Of a stretch of DNA of 64,000 nt, positions 44,511 to 54,240 are shown in pieces; the first letter of the stretch is position 1; the number at the start of each line of letters is the position of its first letter. Origin of the DNA: Hoylesella loescheii DSM 19665 = JCM 12249 = ATCC 15930 (lineage in GTDB: Bacteria > Bacteroidota > Bacteroidia > Bacteroidales > Bacteroidaceae); assembly GCF_000378085.1 (NCBI RefSeq), contig NZ_KB899212.1, forward strand, positions 299,251-363,250, in the 5' to 3' direction. Made by a program: the position numbers and the translations under genes. The notes beneath the pieces were generated by a model. It saw nothing but the letters and a program-made list of their open reading frames with translations, did no database searches and had not been told where the DNA came from.

Positions 44511-44831
44511 ATGAAGGCGGAAATGTCTTATTGGCGATTTGTTGAAGAATGGCATCCCAGGTATTGTTCGGATGATAGGGTGCTTGTTTGCGATATACTT
44601 TTTCGTTACTTAGAAAAAGAAGACGTTGATGAAGATGACAAAAGGTGGATAGCAAAAGAATTTAACTCGAGAGAAGAAATTGTACACGAGCTAAAACGCT
44701 TGGAGAAAGACCTGTTTTCGGAAAGTCTTGATATTTATTATGAGCAATTGTTCGCATCGAATGGGTTTATGAGGGGTTCGAACGATAACCCTGTGGCAGT
44801 TAAAAATAACAAACAATGCCATAAAAGTTGA
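44511..44831 (+). CDS. Small acidic hypothetical protein
   Basis: 106 residues (or 102 from 44523). It is helical and charged: 'YLEKEDVDEDDKRWIAKEF' and 'EEIVHELKRLEKDLFSESLD'. No signal peptide or membrane segment, so cytoplasmic. I do not recognise the family. The 35-base gap from the DUF4251 gene and the protein-like composition support a real gene, but codon use is A/T-richer than in its neighbours, so recent acquisition is possible. Confidence 0.5.
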   Translation: MKAEMSYWRFVEEWHPRYCSDDRVLVCDILFRYLEKEDVDEDDKRWIAKEFNSREEIVHELKRLEKDLFSESLDIYYEQLFASNGFMRGSNDNPVAVKNNKQCHKS

Positions 44832-45014
44832 ATAGTTGAGGAGCGTTTTTACACTAGTAGCCGCGACAAGTAAGTTTACAAAACGGATAATTGGCAAGCT
44901 TATGCGGAGGTGAGTTAATCTATTAGCTTTCAACTTGTAAACATACATACTGGCAAAGCTGGCAAATAGTAAGCGGCAGCCTGACTCTTTGCATCGAAAA
45001 ACACGATGCAAGGC

Positions 45015-45045
45015 TTTGTAGTTTTAGGTTTTTGCACTATATTTG
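45015..45045 (+). promoter_or_regulatory. Promoter of hflX operon
   Basis: TTTG (45015-45018), a 19-base spacer, then TATATTTG (45038-45045): an exact match to the Bacteroidetes consensus. The leader to the ATG at 45082 is about 30 bases. Confidence 0.78.
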
Positions 45046-45081
45046 CACTTAATATAGACTAGATGCAATAAGACACCTGAA

Positions 45082-46326
45082 ATGAAAGAATTTGTAATAT
45101 CCGAGGTTAAAGCCGAAACCGCCGTGTTGGTGGGACTGATAACGCAACAGCAAAGCGAGGCTAAAACCAAAGAATATCTCGACGAATTGGAGTTCTTAGC
45201 CGACACCGCAGGGGCCGTTACGGTGAAACGCTTCACCCAAAGGCTAAACGCACCAAGTATGGTTACATACGTGGGCAAAGGCAAACTCGAAGAGATAAAG
45301 CAATATATATTGGCCGAAGAAGAGGCCGAACGCGAAGTGGGAATGGTTATTTTCGACGACGAACTGTCGGCTAAGCAAATGCGCAACATCGAAAAAGAAC
45401 TGAATGTGAAGATATTAGACCGCACTTCGCTCATCCTCGACATATTTGCCATGCGTGCGCAAACGGCTAACGCCAAAACGCAAGTGGAACTGGCGCAATA
45501 CCGATACATGCTACCAAGACTGCAACGACTGTGGACCCACCTCGAAAGACAAGGTGGCGGATCGGGTAGTGGCGGAGGAAAAGGGTCGGTGGGACTGCGT
45601 GGACCTGGTGAAACGCAGCTCGAAATGGACCGCCGAATTATTCTCTCGCGCATGGCTTTGCTAAAAGAGCGATTGGCCGAGATAGATAAACAGAAGACAA
45701 CACAACGCAAAAATCGCGGTCGGATGGTGCGCGTGGCACTTGTGGGCTATACAAACGTGGGCAAAAGCACCATTATGAACCTGCTTGCTAAAAGCGAAGT
45801 GTTTGCCGAAAACAAGCTTTTCGCCACGCTCGACACGACCGTAAGAAAGGTGGTGGTTGAAAATCTGCCCTTCCTTTTGGCCGATACCGTGGGCTTTATA
45901 CGAAAGTTGCCCACCGATTTGGTTGACTCGTTCAAGTCGACTCTAGATGAAGTGCGCGAGGCCGACTTGCTTGTGCATGTGGTAGACATATCGCATCCCG
46001 ACTTTGAAGAGCAGATTGCGGTGGTGGAAAAGACGTTGACCGAACTGGATTGTGCCGACAAACCCAGCATGATTGTGTTTAACAAGATAGACAATTACAC
46101 CTTCGTGAAGAAAGACGAGGACGACCTTACGCCTGCAACAAAGGAAAATCTGACCCTCGACGACCTGAAACGAACGTGGATGGCACGGTTAAACGACAAC
46201 TGCATATTCATCTCGGCACGCGAAAAAATCAATGTCGACGAACTGAGAGATCGTCTATACGCCAAGGTTCGCGAACTGCACGTGCAGAAATATCCCTATA
46301 ACGACTTCTTATACGAAATGGAATGA
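45082..46326 (+). CDS. hflX: GTPase HflX
   Basis: 414 residues. The N-terminal HflX domain has 'YVGKGKLEEI' and the linker 'GKGSVGLRGPGETQLEMDRR', which is diagnostic. The G domain starts near residue 215: G1 'GYTNVGKST', G3 'DTVGFIRKLP', G4 'NKID', G5 'ISAREK'. HflX binds the 50S subunit and rescues or splits stalled ribosomes under stress. The stop overlaps the start of the DUF4954 gene by four bases. Confidence 0.95.
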   Translation: MKEFVISEVKAETAVLVGLITQQQSEAKTKEYLDELEFLADTAGAVTVKRFTQRLNAPSMVTYVGKGKLEEIKQYILAEEEAEREVGMVIFDDELSAKQMRNIEKELNVKILDRTSLILDIFAMRAQTANAKTQVELAQYRYMLPRLQRLWTHLERQGGGSGSGGGKGSVGLRGPGETQLEMDRRIILSRMALLKERLAEIDKQKTTQRKNRGRMVRVALVGYTNVGKSTIMNLLAKSEVFAENKLFATLDTTVRKVVVENLPFLLADTVGFIRKLPTDLVDSFKSTLDEVREADLLVHVVDISHPDFEEQIAVVEKTLTELDCADKPSMIVFNKIDNYTFVKKDEDDLTPATKENLTLDDLKRTWMARLNDNCIFISAREKINVDELRDRLYAKVRELHVQKYPYNDFLYEME

Positions 46327-48152
46327 TGTACCGATTACTTACCGATGAGGAGATAGCACTGCTGGAAGACCACGGCTGTCAGGCCGAAAACTGGGAGGCT
46401 ATCATAGTGGCCGAAGATTTCAAACCCACCTACGTGCACGACGTTACCTTTTATGGCGACATCCAATTGGGCGTGTTCGAGAAGAACATAGAGGTGAGTA
46501 GGGGCTTCCTTAAACACTCAGGGCTGCGCAATGCCACGCTTCGCAACGTGTGTATAGGCGATAATAGTCTGGTGGAAAACATCGGTAACTACATCAACAA
46601 CTATACTATCGGCGAAGAATGCTACATCTCCAACGTTAGCACGATGGAGACAACGGAGGGCGCAACCTATGGTGAAGGCAACCTCATATCGGTGCTTAAC
46701 GAGGTGGGCGAAGGCAACATAACCCTCTTTGGCGGGCTGAACAGCCAGCTGGCAGCCTTTATGGTGAAGCACAATGCCGACCGAGAGCTGCGCGAGAGGT
46801 TAAGGCAGATGATTGGCGAAGAGCTAAAACGCACGCTGCCCGAACGTGGAACTATTGGCTTTGGCGTGAAAATAGTGAACACGCGCGAAGTGGTGAACAC
46901 CATTGTGCAAGACAATTGCGAGGTAAATGGTGCGGCAAGACTCTTTGATTGTTCGCTGCTTAGCGTGGCCGGAACGGGCGTATATGTTGGCAGTGGCGTT
47001 ATTTGCGAGAACTCTATCGTGGCCGATGGCTCTTCGATAACCAACGACTGTAACCTGCAAGATTGCTTTGTGGGCGAAGCTTGTCAGCTAACTAATGGCT
47101 TTACGGCCTCGGGCAGCGTGTTTTTTGCCAACAGCTACATGAGCAACGGTGAGGCCTGTGCGGCCTTTTGTGGTCCGTTTACGGCTAGTCATCATAAAAG
47201 CTCGCTGCTCATTGGTGCCATGTTCTCGTTCTATAACGCAGGTTCGGCCACCAATTTCAGCAACCATGCCTACAAGATGGGTCCCATGCACTACGGCATT
47301 TTGGAACGTGGAACGAAGACGGCAAGTGGTGCTTACATCCTCATGCCTGCCAATATAGGGGCTTTCTCTGTGTGTTTTGGCAAGCTAATGCACCATCCCG
47401 ACACACGCAATGTTCCCTTTTCGTACCTCATTGCCTACGGAGATATCATGTATCTTGTGCCTGGCCGCAACCTAAACACCGTTGGGTTGTATCGCGACAT
47501 ACATAAATGGCCCAAGCGCGACATACGTCCACGAAGCGGACAAAAGAGCATCGTGAACTTCGAATGGCTTAGTCCGTTTACCGTTAACGAGATGTTGCAA
47601 GGTAAACAGATACTGGAAAAACTGCGTGAAGCACAAGGCGAGATGGTGGCCGAATACAATTTCAGGGGCTACGTGATAACCAACAATTCGCTAAACATCG
47701 GTTTGCGCAACTACGACATGGCCATCAAGATGTTCTTGGCACGATGTGTGGAGAAGTACGGACCCAACGAACCCGCCTCGACAACAGGTTGGCGGCAGTG
47801 GAGCGACCTATCGGGCTTGCTGCTGCCAGAAAGCGAAGAGCTGAGGCTAATAGAAGAAATAAAGAACCGCGAGATAACCAACATACAGAGTGTGACCGAC
47901 AGATTCGGCGAGATTGGCGAGCGATACGAGCAATACGAGTGGGCTTTTGCCTATCGCCTGATCAACGAATACTACGGCATCGCACAGCCCACACACGCCG
48001 ATTGGCAAGAAATCATCGACCAAGGACGTGAAGCCAAGCAACAATGGATTGCTACCATCAAGGAAGACGCTTTGAAAGAATACAATCTGGGTGATGTGGA
48101 AGAAGACGTATATCGCGGCTTTATGGAACAGCTTAATAAAGAAACCGAATAA
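46323..48152 (+). CDS. DUF4954-family protein, beta-helix, function unknown
   Basis: 609 residues and no signal peptide. Residues ~40-330 contain many short hexapeptide-like turns, such as 'VSRGFLKHSGLRNATLRNVCIGDNSLVENIG' and 'VGSGVICENSIVADGSSITNDC'. These predict a left-handed beta-helix like sugar-nucleotide acyl- or nucleotidyltransferases. The C-terminal ~200 residues are helical. The family is nearly confined to Bacteroidetes and unnamed. It overlaps hflX by four bases (start at 46323 or 46326) and is followed after 24 bases by the M16 peptidase gene, giving a three-gene operon. Confidence 0.85.
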   Translation: MMYRLLTDEEIALLEDHGCQAENWEAIIVAEDFKPTYVHDVTFYGDIQLGVFEKNIEVSRGFLKHSGLRNATLRNVCIGDNSLVENIGNYINNYTIGEECYISNVSTMETTEGATYGEGNLISVLNEVGEGNITLFGGLNSQLAAFMVKHNADRELRERLRQMIGEELKRTLPERGTIGFGVKIVNTREVVNTIVQDNCEVNGAARLFDCSLLSVAGTGVYVGSGVICENSIVADGSSITNDCNLQDCFVGEACQLTNGFTASGSVFFANSYMSNGEACAAFCGPFTASHHKSSLLIGAMFSFYNAGSATNFSNHAYKMGPMHYGILERGTKTASGAYILMPANIGAFSVCFGKLMHHPDTRNVPFSYLIAYGDIMYLVPGRNLNTVGLYRDIHKWPKRDIRPRSGQKSIVNFEWLSPFTVNEMLQGKQILEKLREAQGEMVAEYNFRGYVITNNSLNIGLRNYDMAIKMFLARCVEKYGPNEPASTTGWRQWSDLSGLLLPESEELRLIEEIKNREITNIQSVTDRFGEIGERYEQYEWAFAYRLINEYYGIAQPTHADWQEIIDQGREAKQQWIATIKEDALKEYNLGDVEEDVYRGFMEQLNKETE

Positions 48153-48176
48153 TATCAACAAAACAAATCTTATCGT

Positions 48177-51083
48177 ATGAGCATTAAATCGATTATGGTT
48201 GCCTTGCTTCTAACCGGAGCGGCAACAGCCATGCAAGCAAAAGATTACAAGTACCAAACGGTGAAAGGCGACCCAACGGGGACACGCATCTACACGTTGG
48301 ACAACGGCTTGCGCGTGTATCTCTCGGTAAATAAAGAGACTCCGCGTATTCACACCTATGTGGCCGTGAAGACTGGAAGCCGAAACGACCCCGCCGAAAC
48401 TACGGGTTTGGCCCACTATCTGGAACATTTGATGTTTAAGGGAACGAAACAATTCGGCACAACCGATGCCGAAAAAGAAGCGCCCCTGTTGAAAGACATC
48501 GAAGAAAGATACGAGAAATACCGCACGCTTACCGACCCCGAACAACGCAAAAGGGCCTACCACGGCATCGATAGCGTGTCGCAACTGGCTGCAAAATACT
48601 TCATTCCCAACGAGTACGATAAGCTGATGTCGTCTATCGGAGCCGAAAAGACCAATGCATATACCAGCAACGACGTTACGTGCTATACCGAAGACATCCC
48701 CGCTAACGAAGTGGATAACTGGGCAAAGATACAGGCCGACCGCTTCCAAAATATGGTTATACGTGGTTTCCACACCGAGTTGGAGGCCGTTTACGAGGAA
48801 TATAACATCGGGTTAACACGTGATGGCAACAAGGAATGGGAAGCGCTTTCGAAGCTATTGATGCCTACCCACCCCTACGGAACACAAACCACCATCGGCA
48901 CGCAAGAGCATTTGAAGAACCCTTCGATTGTAAACATCAAGAATTACTTCAACCGCTACTACGTACCTAACAACGTTGCCATTTGTATGGCGGGTGACAT
49001 GGACCCCGAAAAGGTTATCGCCACCATCGATAAATACTTCGGTTCGTGGAAGCGCAGCGATGCTTTAAGCTTCCCGCAGTTCCCCAAACAAAAACCATTA
49101 ACGGCTCCAAAAGACACCACCGTTGTGGGACCCGAGGCCGAAAACATTGTGTTGGCATGGGGATTTGATGGTGGACAATCGCTGCAAAGCGATACCTTGG
49201 ACGTAATTGCCAACATTCTGAGCAACGGAAAGGCAGGATTGATGGACATAAACCTATCACAAAAGATGAAGTATCTTGGTGGAGAAGCTTTCGCCATGTC
49301 GTTGGCCGAATACGGCTTGATGGGTATATCTGCATCGCCCAAAGAGGGACAGAGTCTCGACGAGGTAAAGAAGCTGGTGCTGGGTGAAGTTGAAAACCTG
49401 AAGAAAGGTAACTTCCCCGACGAGCTTTTGCCTGCCGTTATCAACAATATGAAGCTAGAATACTACCATGCATTGGAAAAGAACCAGGACGTAGCCGACC
49501 AATTTGTAGACGCTTTCATTAAAGGTAGGGAGTGGCAAACGGTGGTTGGGCGCCTAGATCGCATCTCGAAGATGACCAAGGCGCAAATTGTAGCCTTCGC
49601 CAACAAGTACCTGAACAACAACTACGCACTGGTTTACAAACGCCAAGGCGAAGATACCACACAAAAGAAGATAGACAAACCGCAGATAACGCCTATCCCT
49701 TCGAATCGCGACTTGCAAAGCGACTTCGTGAAAGAAATCATCTCCAGCAAGACCACACCTATCGAACCGCGCTTCGTTGACTTTAACAAAGACCTCGTAA
49801 AGACAAAAACGAAGAAAGGTTTGCCCGTACTTTACGTGCCAAATAAGCAGAGCGGACTCTTCACTTTGTCTTTCCGCTACGACTTCGGATTGGAAGCAGA
49901 CAAGCGTTTGCCCATTGCCGTAGACTATTTGGAGTATCTTGGCACCAACAAATTGTCGCCCGAACAAGTGAAACAACGCTTCTATCAGCTGGCTTGCGAT
50001 TATAGTATCTCGGCAGGAACTGACAATTTGAATGTCACTATCAGCGGTTTGAACGAGAACATGCCCAAGGCTTTGTGGCTGGTTGAACACCTTTTGGCCA
50101 ATGCCAAGGTAGACAAAGAGGCCTACATGGAACTTGTTGAGCTGGTAAAGAAGTCGCGCAAAGACAACAGAAGCAATCAAAACGCTAACTTTGGTGCCCT
50201 CGCAGCATACGGCATTTATGGTCCTTATAACAAGGTTCGCAATGTAATGAGCAATGCCGAGCTAGATAAGACCAATCCGCAAACCTTGCTCAACCTGCTC
50301 AAAGGCCTGAGAAACTACAAGCACGAGGTGCTTTATTGCGGTCAATCTACACCCGAAGCATTGGTGAAGACCATCGACGAGGGTCACGTTATCGGCAAAA
50401 CGCTGGCCAATGTGCCACAAGGCAAACGCTACACGGAGCTGCAAACCAAAGAGAATGAAGTGTGGATGGCTCCCTACGAGGCTAAAAACATCTATATGAT
50501 GCTGTACAACAACAGCGGTAAAGGTTGGAATGTAGAACAGCAACCAATGGTGTATCTCTTTAACGAATACTTCGGAACGGGCATGAACGGTATCGTTTTC
50601 CAAGAACTGAGAGAAACTCGTGGATTGGCATATAATGCCTCAGCGCGTTACACCACACCTTCTAGAGTGGGTGGAACAGAGTCGTTGCAGGCCAATATCA
50701 TTAGCCAAAACGATAAGATGATGGACTGTGTGAAGGCCTTTAACAGCATTATCGACGAGATGCCACAAAGCGACAAGGCCTTCGAATTGGCTAAGCAGGC
50801 ATCGATGAAGCGCATAGCCACCGAACGTACCACCAAGTTTGGCATCATCAACGCCTATCTGCAAGCACGTCGTTTGGGACTAGATTTCGACATCAAAGAA
50901 CGCATTTACAACGCACTGCCCAAGATTACGCTCAAAGAGATGGTTGAGTTCGAAAAGCAGGCGATGGCCAAAAAGCCCCTACGTTATCTCATCCTTGGCG
51001 ACGAGAAGAACCTCGACATGAAGGGATTAGAGAAAATTGGCAAGATTAAAAAGGTAACAACCCAAGAGATTTTTGGATATTAA
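48177..51083 (+). CDS. M16-family zinc metallopeptidase (full-length, two-lobed)
   Basis: 968 residues with an N-terminal signal peptide (cleaved near 'TAMQAK'). The inverted zinc motif HxxEH is 'HYLEHLMFKGT' (about residues 80-90), with the third ligand Glu in 'FHTELEAVYEEYN'. The second M16 half (about residues 530-960) has the usual non-catalytic fold and the 'RGLAYNASARYT' substrate-binding region. Such periplasmic proteases degrade short peptides. It has an unusually long helical insertion soon after the zinc site (residues ~95-145). Confidence 0.92.
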   Translation: MSIKSIMVALLLTGAATAMQAKDYKYQTVKGDPTGTRIYTLDNGLRVYLSVNKETPRIHTYVAVKTGSRNDPAETTGLAHYLEHLMFKGTKQFGTTDAEKEAPLLKDIEERYEKYRTLTDPEQRKRAYHGIDSVSQLAAKYFIPNEYDKLMSSIGAEKTNAYTSNDVTCYTEDIPANEVDNWAKIQADRFQNMVIRGFHTELEAVYEEYNIGLTRDGNKEWEALSKLLMPTHPYGTQTTIGTQEHLKNPSIVNIKNYFNRYYVPNNVAICMAGDMDPEKVIATIDKYFGSWKRSDALSFPQFPKQKPLTAPKDTTVVGPEAENIVLAWGFDGGQSLQSDTLDVIANILSNGKAGLMDINLSQKMKYLGGEAFAMSLAEYGLMGISASPKEGQSLDEVKKLVLGEVENLKKGNFPDELLPAVINNMKLEYYHALEKNQDVADQFVDAFIKGREWQTVVGRLDRISKMTKAQIVAFANKYLNNNYALVYKRQGEDTTQKKIDKPQITPIPSNRDLQSDFVKEIISSKTTPIEPRFVDFNKDLVKTKTKKGLPVLYVPNKQSGLFTLSFRYDFGLEADKRLPIAVDYLEYLGTNKLSPEQVKQRFYQLACDYSISAGTDNLNVTISGLNENMPKALWLVEHLLANAKVDKEAYMELVELVKKSRKDNRSNQNANFGALAAYGIYGPYNKVRNVMSNAELDKTNPQTLLNLLKGLRNYKHEVLYCGQSTPEALVKTIDEGHVIGKTLANVPQGKRYTELQTKENEVWMAPYEAKNIYMMLYNNSGKGWNVEQQPMVYLFNEYFGTGMNGIVFQELRETRGLAYNASARYTTPSRVGGTESLQANIISQNDKMMDCVKAFNSIIDEMPQSDKAFELAKQASMKRIATERTTKFGIINAYLQARRLGLDFDIKERIYNALPKITLKEMVEFEKQAMAKKPLRYLILGDEKNLDMKGLEKIGKIKKVTTQEIFGY

Positions 51084-51235
51084 GTGGTGAGGTTGTAAGG
51101 TGGCGAGTGTGTAAGTTCATAAGTTTGTGGGGCTGTTCATTCATTCCTCGCATGCGCAATGAACTTACATACTCATCCTCCCAAAGGCTCATGGGTCTAC
51201 AAACTCATGGAATTAGAAAATCAAAAGCCATTGAC

Positions 51236-51275
51236 CGAACTCCTTAACTACCTAAATCCTTAACTCCTTATTAAA
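51236..51275. repeat. Degenerate AACTCCTTAA-type repeat upstream of fumarase
   Basis: Imperfect copies of AACTCCTTAACTAC and AAATCCTTAACTCC end about 16 bases before the fumarase start. Same motif as at 30664-30700 and 1081-1115. Confidence 0.6.
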
Positions 51276-51291
51276 TATAAATACAAACATT

Positions 51292-52941
51292 ATGGCACAA
51301 ACACCCGAATTTAAGTACGCTCCCATGTTTCAGTTAGGTAAAGACGAAACGGAATATTACCTACTTACCAAGGACGGCGTATCGGTTAGCGAATTTGAAG
51401 GAAACGAGATATTGAAAGTGTCTCCCGAAGCGCTGACGATGCTCACCAACACCGCTTTCCGCGATGTTAACTTCCTTTTGAGACGCGAACACAACGAACA
51501 AGTAGCAAAGATACTTACCGACCCCGAAGCCAGCGACAACGACAAGTACGTGGCACTTACCTTTCTTCGCAACGCCGAAGTGGCTGCAAAGGGCAAATTG
51601 CCTTTCTGCCAGGACACGGGAACAGCCATCATTCACGGCGAAAAGGGACAACACGTGTGGACAGGTTTCTGCGATGAGGAAGCACTCTCTAAGGGTGTGT
51701 ACAAGACTTACACAGAAGAGAACTTGCGCTACTCGCAAAACGCACCCCTCAATATGTACGATGAGGTGAACACGCGCTGCAACCTGCCTGCACAGATTGA
51801 CATCGAGGCCACCGAGGGCAAGGAATATCGCTTCCTTTGCGTGGTGAAAGGCGGTGGATCTGCTAATAAAACTTACTTCTACCAGCAAACCAAGGCCTTG
51901 CTACAAAACCCTGGCACGTTGGTGCCTTTCCTCATCGACAAGATGAAAAGCCTTGGAACGGCTGCCTGTCCACCATATCACATCGCCTTTGTTATCGGTG
52001 GAACGAGCGCCGAAAAGAACCTCCTCACCGTGAAATTGGCTTCAACCCACTTCTACGACTCGCTTCCCACCACGGGCGACGAGACGGGTCGCGCTTTCCG
52101 TGATGTGGAATTGGAGAAACTTTTGCTTGAAGAAGCCTACAAAATAGGACTTGGTGCGCAGTTTGGTGGCAAGTATTTTGCCCACGATATACGCGTGGTG
52201 CGTTTGCCAAGACATGGTGCATCGTGCCCCGTGGGTATGGGCGTGAGCTGCTCGGCCGACCGAAACATCAAGGCAAAGATAAACAAAGATGGTATTTGGA
52301 TTGAGAAGCTGGACGATAACCCCGGAGAATTGATACCCGAAGAGATGCGTCATGCAGGTGAAGGAAATGCCGTAAAGGTAGACCTAGACAAGCCTATGGC
52401 CGAGGTTCTCAAAGAGTTGAGCAAGTATCCCGTATCTACGCGCCTCAGCCTAAATGGTACCATCATCGTGGCACGCGACATCGCACACGCCAAACTCAAA
52501 GCTCGACTAGACGAAACGGGCGATCTTCCACAGTATTTTAAGGATTATCCCGTGCTCTACGCTGGTCCGGCGAAAACCCCGGAAGGTCTGCCATGCGGCT
52601 CAATGGGTCCAACTACGGCCAACCGTATGGACCCATACGTTGACGAATTCCAAGATCACGGCGGTTCGATGATTATGATTGCCAAAGGAAACCGCACCCA
52701 AGCCGTTACCGACGCTTGCAAAAAGCATGGCGGTTTCTATCTGGGTAGCATCGGCGGACCTGCTGCCGTACTTTCGTTGAATTCTATCAAGAGCATCGAA
52801 TGTGTGGAATTCCCCGAGATTGGTATGGAAGCTGTGTGGAAAATTAGGGTTGAGAACTTCCCCGCCTTTATCCTCGTAGATGATAAGGGCAACGATTTCT
52901 TCACCCAACTGAAACCTTGGAACCCAACGTGCAACCATTAA
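51292..52941 (+). CDS. fumA: Class I fumarate hydratase
   Basis: 549 residues, matching the full-length FumA/FumB type (alpha and beta domains fused). Conserved Cys residues that hold the [4Fe-4S] cluster are visible in 'PFCQDTGTA', 'GTAACPPYH' and '[17 protein letters not shown]'. The beta domain carries '[15 protein letters not shown]' and '[13 protein letters not shown]'. It interconverts fumarate and malate, in anaerobic Prevotella mostly in the reductive direction towards succinate. It is a single-gene unit closed by the terminator at 52967-53000. Confidence 0.94.
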   Translation: MAQTPEFKYAPMFQLGKDETEYYLLTKDGVSVSEFEGNEILKVSPEALTMLTNTAFRDVNFLLRREHNEQVAKILTDPEASDNDKYVALTFLRNAEVAAKGKLPFCQDTGTAIIHGEKGQHVWTGFCDEEALSKGVYKTYTEENLRYSQNAPLNMYDEVNTRCNLPAQIDIEATEGKEYRFLCVVKGGGSANKTYFYQQTKALLQNPGTLVPFLIDKMKSLGTAACPPYHIAFVIGGTSAEKNLLTVKLASTHFYDSLPTTGDETGRAFRDVELEKLLLEEAYKIGLGAQFGGKYFAHDIRVVRLPRHGASCPVGMGVSCSADRNIKAKINKDGIWIEKLDDNPGELIPEEMRHAGEGNAVKVDLDKPMAEVLKELSKYPVSTRLSLNGTIIVARDIAHAKLKARLDETGDLPQYFKDYPVLYAGPAKTPEGLPCGSMGPTTANRMDPYVDEFQDHGGSMIMIAKGNRTQAVTDACKKHGGFYLGSIGGPAAVLSLNSIKSIECVEFPEIGMEAVWKIRVENFPAFILVDDKGNDFFTQLKPWNPTCNH

Positions 52942-52966
52942 TCTGCACGTATGGAGGTACATTAGG

Positions 52967-53000
52967 AAAGCGGGATGGCTGTCACAGCCATCCCGCTTTT
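52967..53000 (+). terminator. Terminator of fumA
   Basis: A perfect 14-bp stem AAAGCGGGATGGCT (52967-52980) / AGCCATCCCGCTTT (52986-52999), loop GTCAC, followed by TTTTCG. Confidence 0.9.
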
Positions 53001-53158
53001 TCGTATAAATGTGCTTTGGTGATAGCAAACGCCATGAAAAAGTCTCCATGAGGGAGGCTGTTTTGCAAGTAACTACGCACAGGGTGGTATGAGTATTAAA
53101 GGCCTTTCACTACCACCACCCTATCTGTTTATCAGGAGCTTGACATATACCTTATAAA

Positions 53159-53181
53159 ACGCGCGCGCGTACGCGTGCATG
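53159..53181. other. Alternating purine-pyrimidine tract (potential Z-DNA)
   Basis: Starts ACGCGCGCGCGT and continues ACGCGTGCATG with no break in purine-pyrimidine alternation for 23 bases. It lies between the fumA terminator and array E. Confidence 0.75.
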
Positions 53182-53322
53182 AACGTCTTCTACAAGCTCT
53201 CTTTTGCTAACGCACTTTTATTGGTGCGCGTCTGTCGTATGCAAGCGATTGCAATGCGGTTGTACAGCAATCATTACACATGAAGCATCAAGGCTTTGCA
53301 CAGTAAATGAACAGCGGGTTTG

Positions 53323-53432
53323 TTCCAGCTATCTTGGACGGCTGTTCCATCTCATCTGGAACAATGTTCCAGCTTAACTGGAACGCCCTTCCAGCTTATA
53401 TGGAATCGTGTTACCTTTAAGTGATACCACCC
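53323..53432. repeat. Five-unit 22-bp palindromic array, copy E
   Basis: Units start at 53323, 53345, 53367, 53389 and 53411. The first four begin TTCCA; unit 5 is the variant TTACCTTTAAGTGATACC, like copies A and B. Confidence 0.9.
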
Positions 53433-53911
53433 CCAAAAATCTGTTAGTTCATCTTAAAGGCTTAGTATTTGCTTTCTCTGAGATGAAAGAAGGTATAGCG
53501 TACAGCAAATAAGTTGATGCCGTAACGGTAATTGTTGGTTTGGATGAGGTCGCTAAACGAGAGTTGAATGTCGGCTTGACATAGGGGGAAAGAGAGCGGT
53601 AATATGTTCTGTTTTATTTATATATTACGTCATTTCATATAAATAAACAAGAATAATTAGGTGCGTTTTATGTTCCGATTTCAATCAGTTGGTGTCACCA
53701 TGAGCGATGGCAAAATTACAGAATATATTATAATGGCAATTACAGGCTATGATATTTCCTTTTATCCTTCTGTATATTGATGTAAGTATACATGCCAGTT
53801 GCAGGTAATATATATGATTAAAAGAACAATTATACGGGAATGACTTCTGACATGCACTTGTGTTTTAAAACCGTGAAATATGTATAAAAAATATTATTTT
53901 ACATATTGCTT

Positions 53912-53942
53912 ATTGTTTGTTGTACTTTTTTGACTATCTTTG
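53912..53942 (+). promoter_or_regulatory. Promoter of the surface-protein transcript
   Basis: TTG (53913-53915), 19-base spacer, then TATCTTTG (53935-53942). It drives a ~295-base leader before the ATG at 54241. Confidence 0.7.
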
Positions 53943-53992
53943 CAACATATTCATAGATGGCAGAGGTTTGTCCATCATTAATTAACATTTGC

Positions 53993-54237
53993 ATGAACAA
54001 CATCGCTAAGCCTGAAAAACATACATCGAAGATGCTAATGGCCTATGCGAGAGCAGGCAATGCTTAACGGCTTGCTATGACAGACGAGTCTTAGAGAGTG
54101 GTGAATGCGGGCGAGATAGTCCCAAAGTGAACTGCATCGAGCTCGGTAAACCAAGATAGATATTCCTTGAAGCAGGCGAAAGCCATGAAAAACGGCGATG
54201 AGGATATCATGAAGACATAACATAAAAAAAAGTATCT
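53993..54237 (+). pseudogene. Possible decayed small gene or structured leader of the surface-protein transcript
   Basis: A 24-codon frame (53993-54067: MNNIAKPEKHTSKMLMAYAR then AGNA) ends in TAA. A one-base shift continues into 'LTACYDRRVLESGECGRDSP...' up to TAG at 54157, then 'IFLEAGESHEKRR' up to TGA and 'GYHEDIT' up to TAA, all in the frame of the large gene at 54241. The pieces read like real protein rather than random translation, so this may be a gene with one frameshift and two nonsense changes. It could also be a short leader peptide plus non-coding RNA. Confidence 0.35.
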
Positions 54238-54240
54238 AGT

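Larger units (their letters stand above)
53001..53911. other. Intergenic region before the giant surface protein
   Basis: Contains a 23-base alternating purine-pyrimidine run (53159-53181) and array E (53323-53432). From about 53600 on it becomes markedly A/T-rich. No gene is supported. Confidence 0.55.

Noticed and set aside
54035..54223. 62-codon minus-strand frame opposite the surface-protein leader
   Set aside because: The plus-strand reading is more protein-like and the promoter at 53912 transcribes the plus strand.
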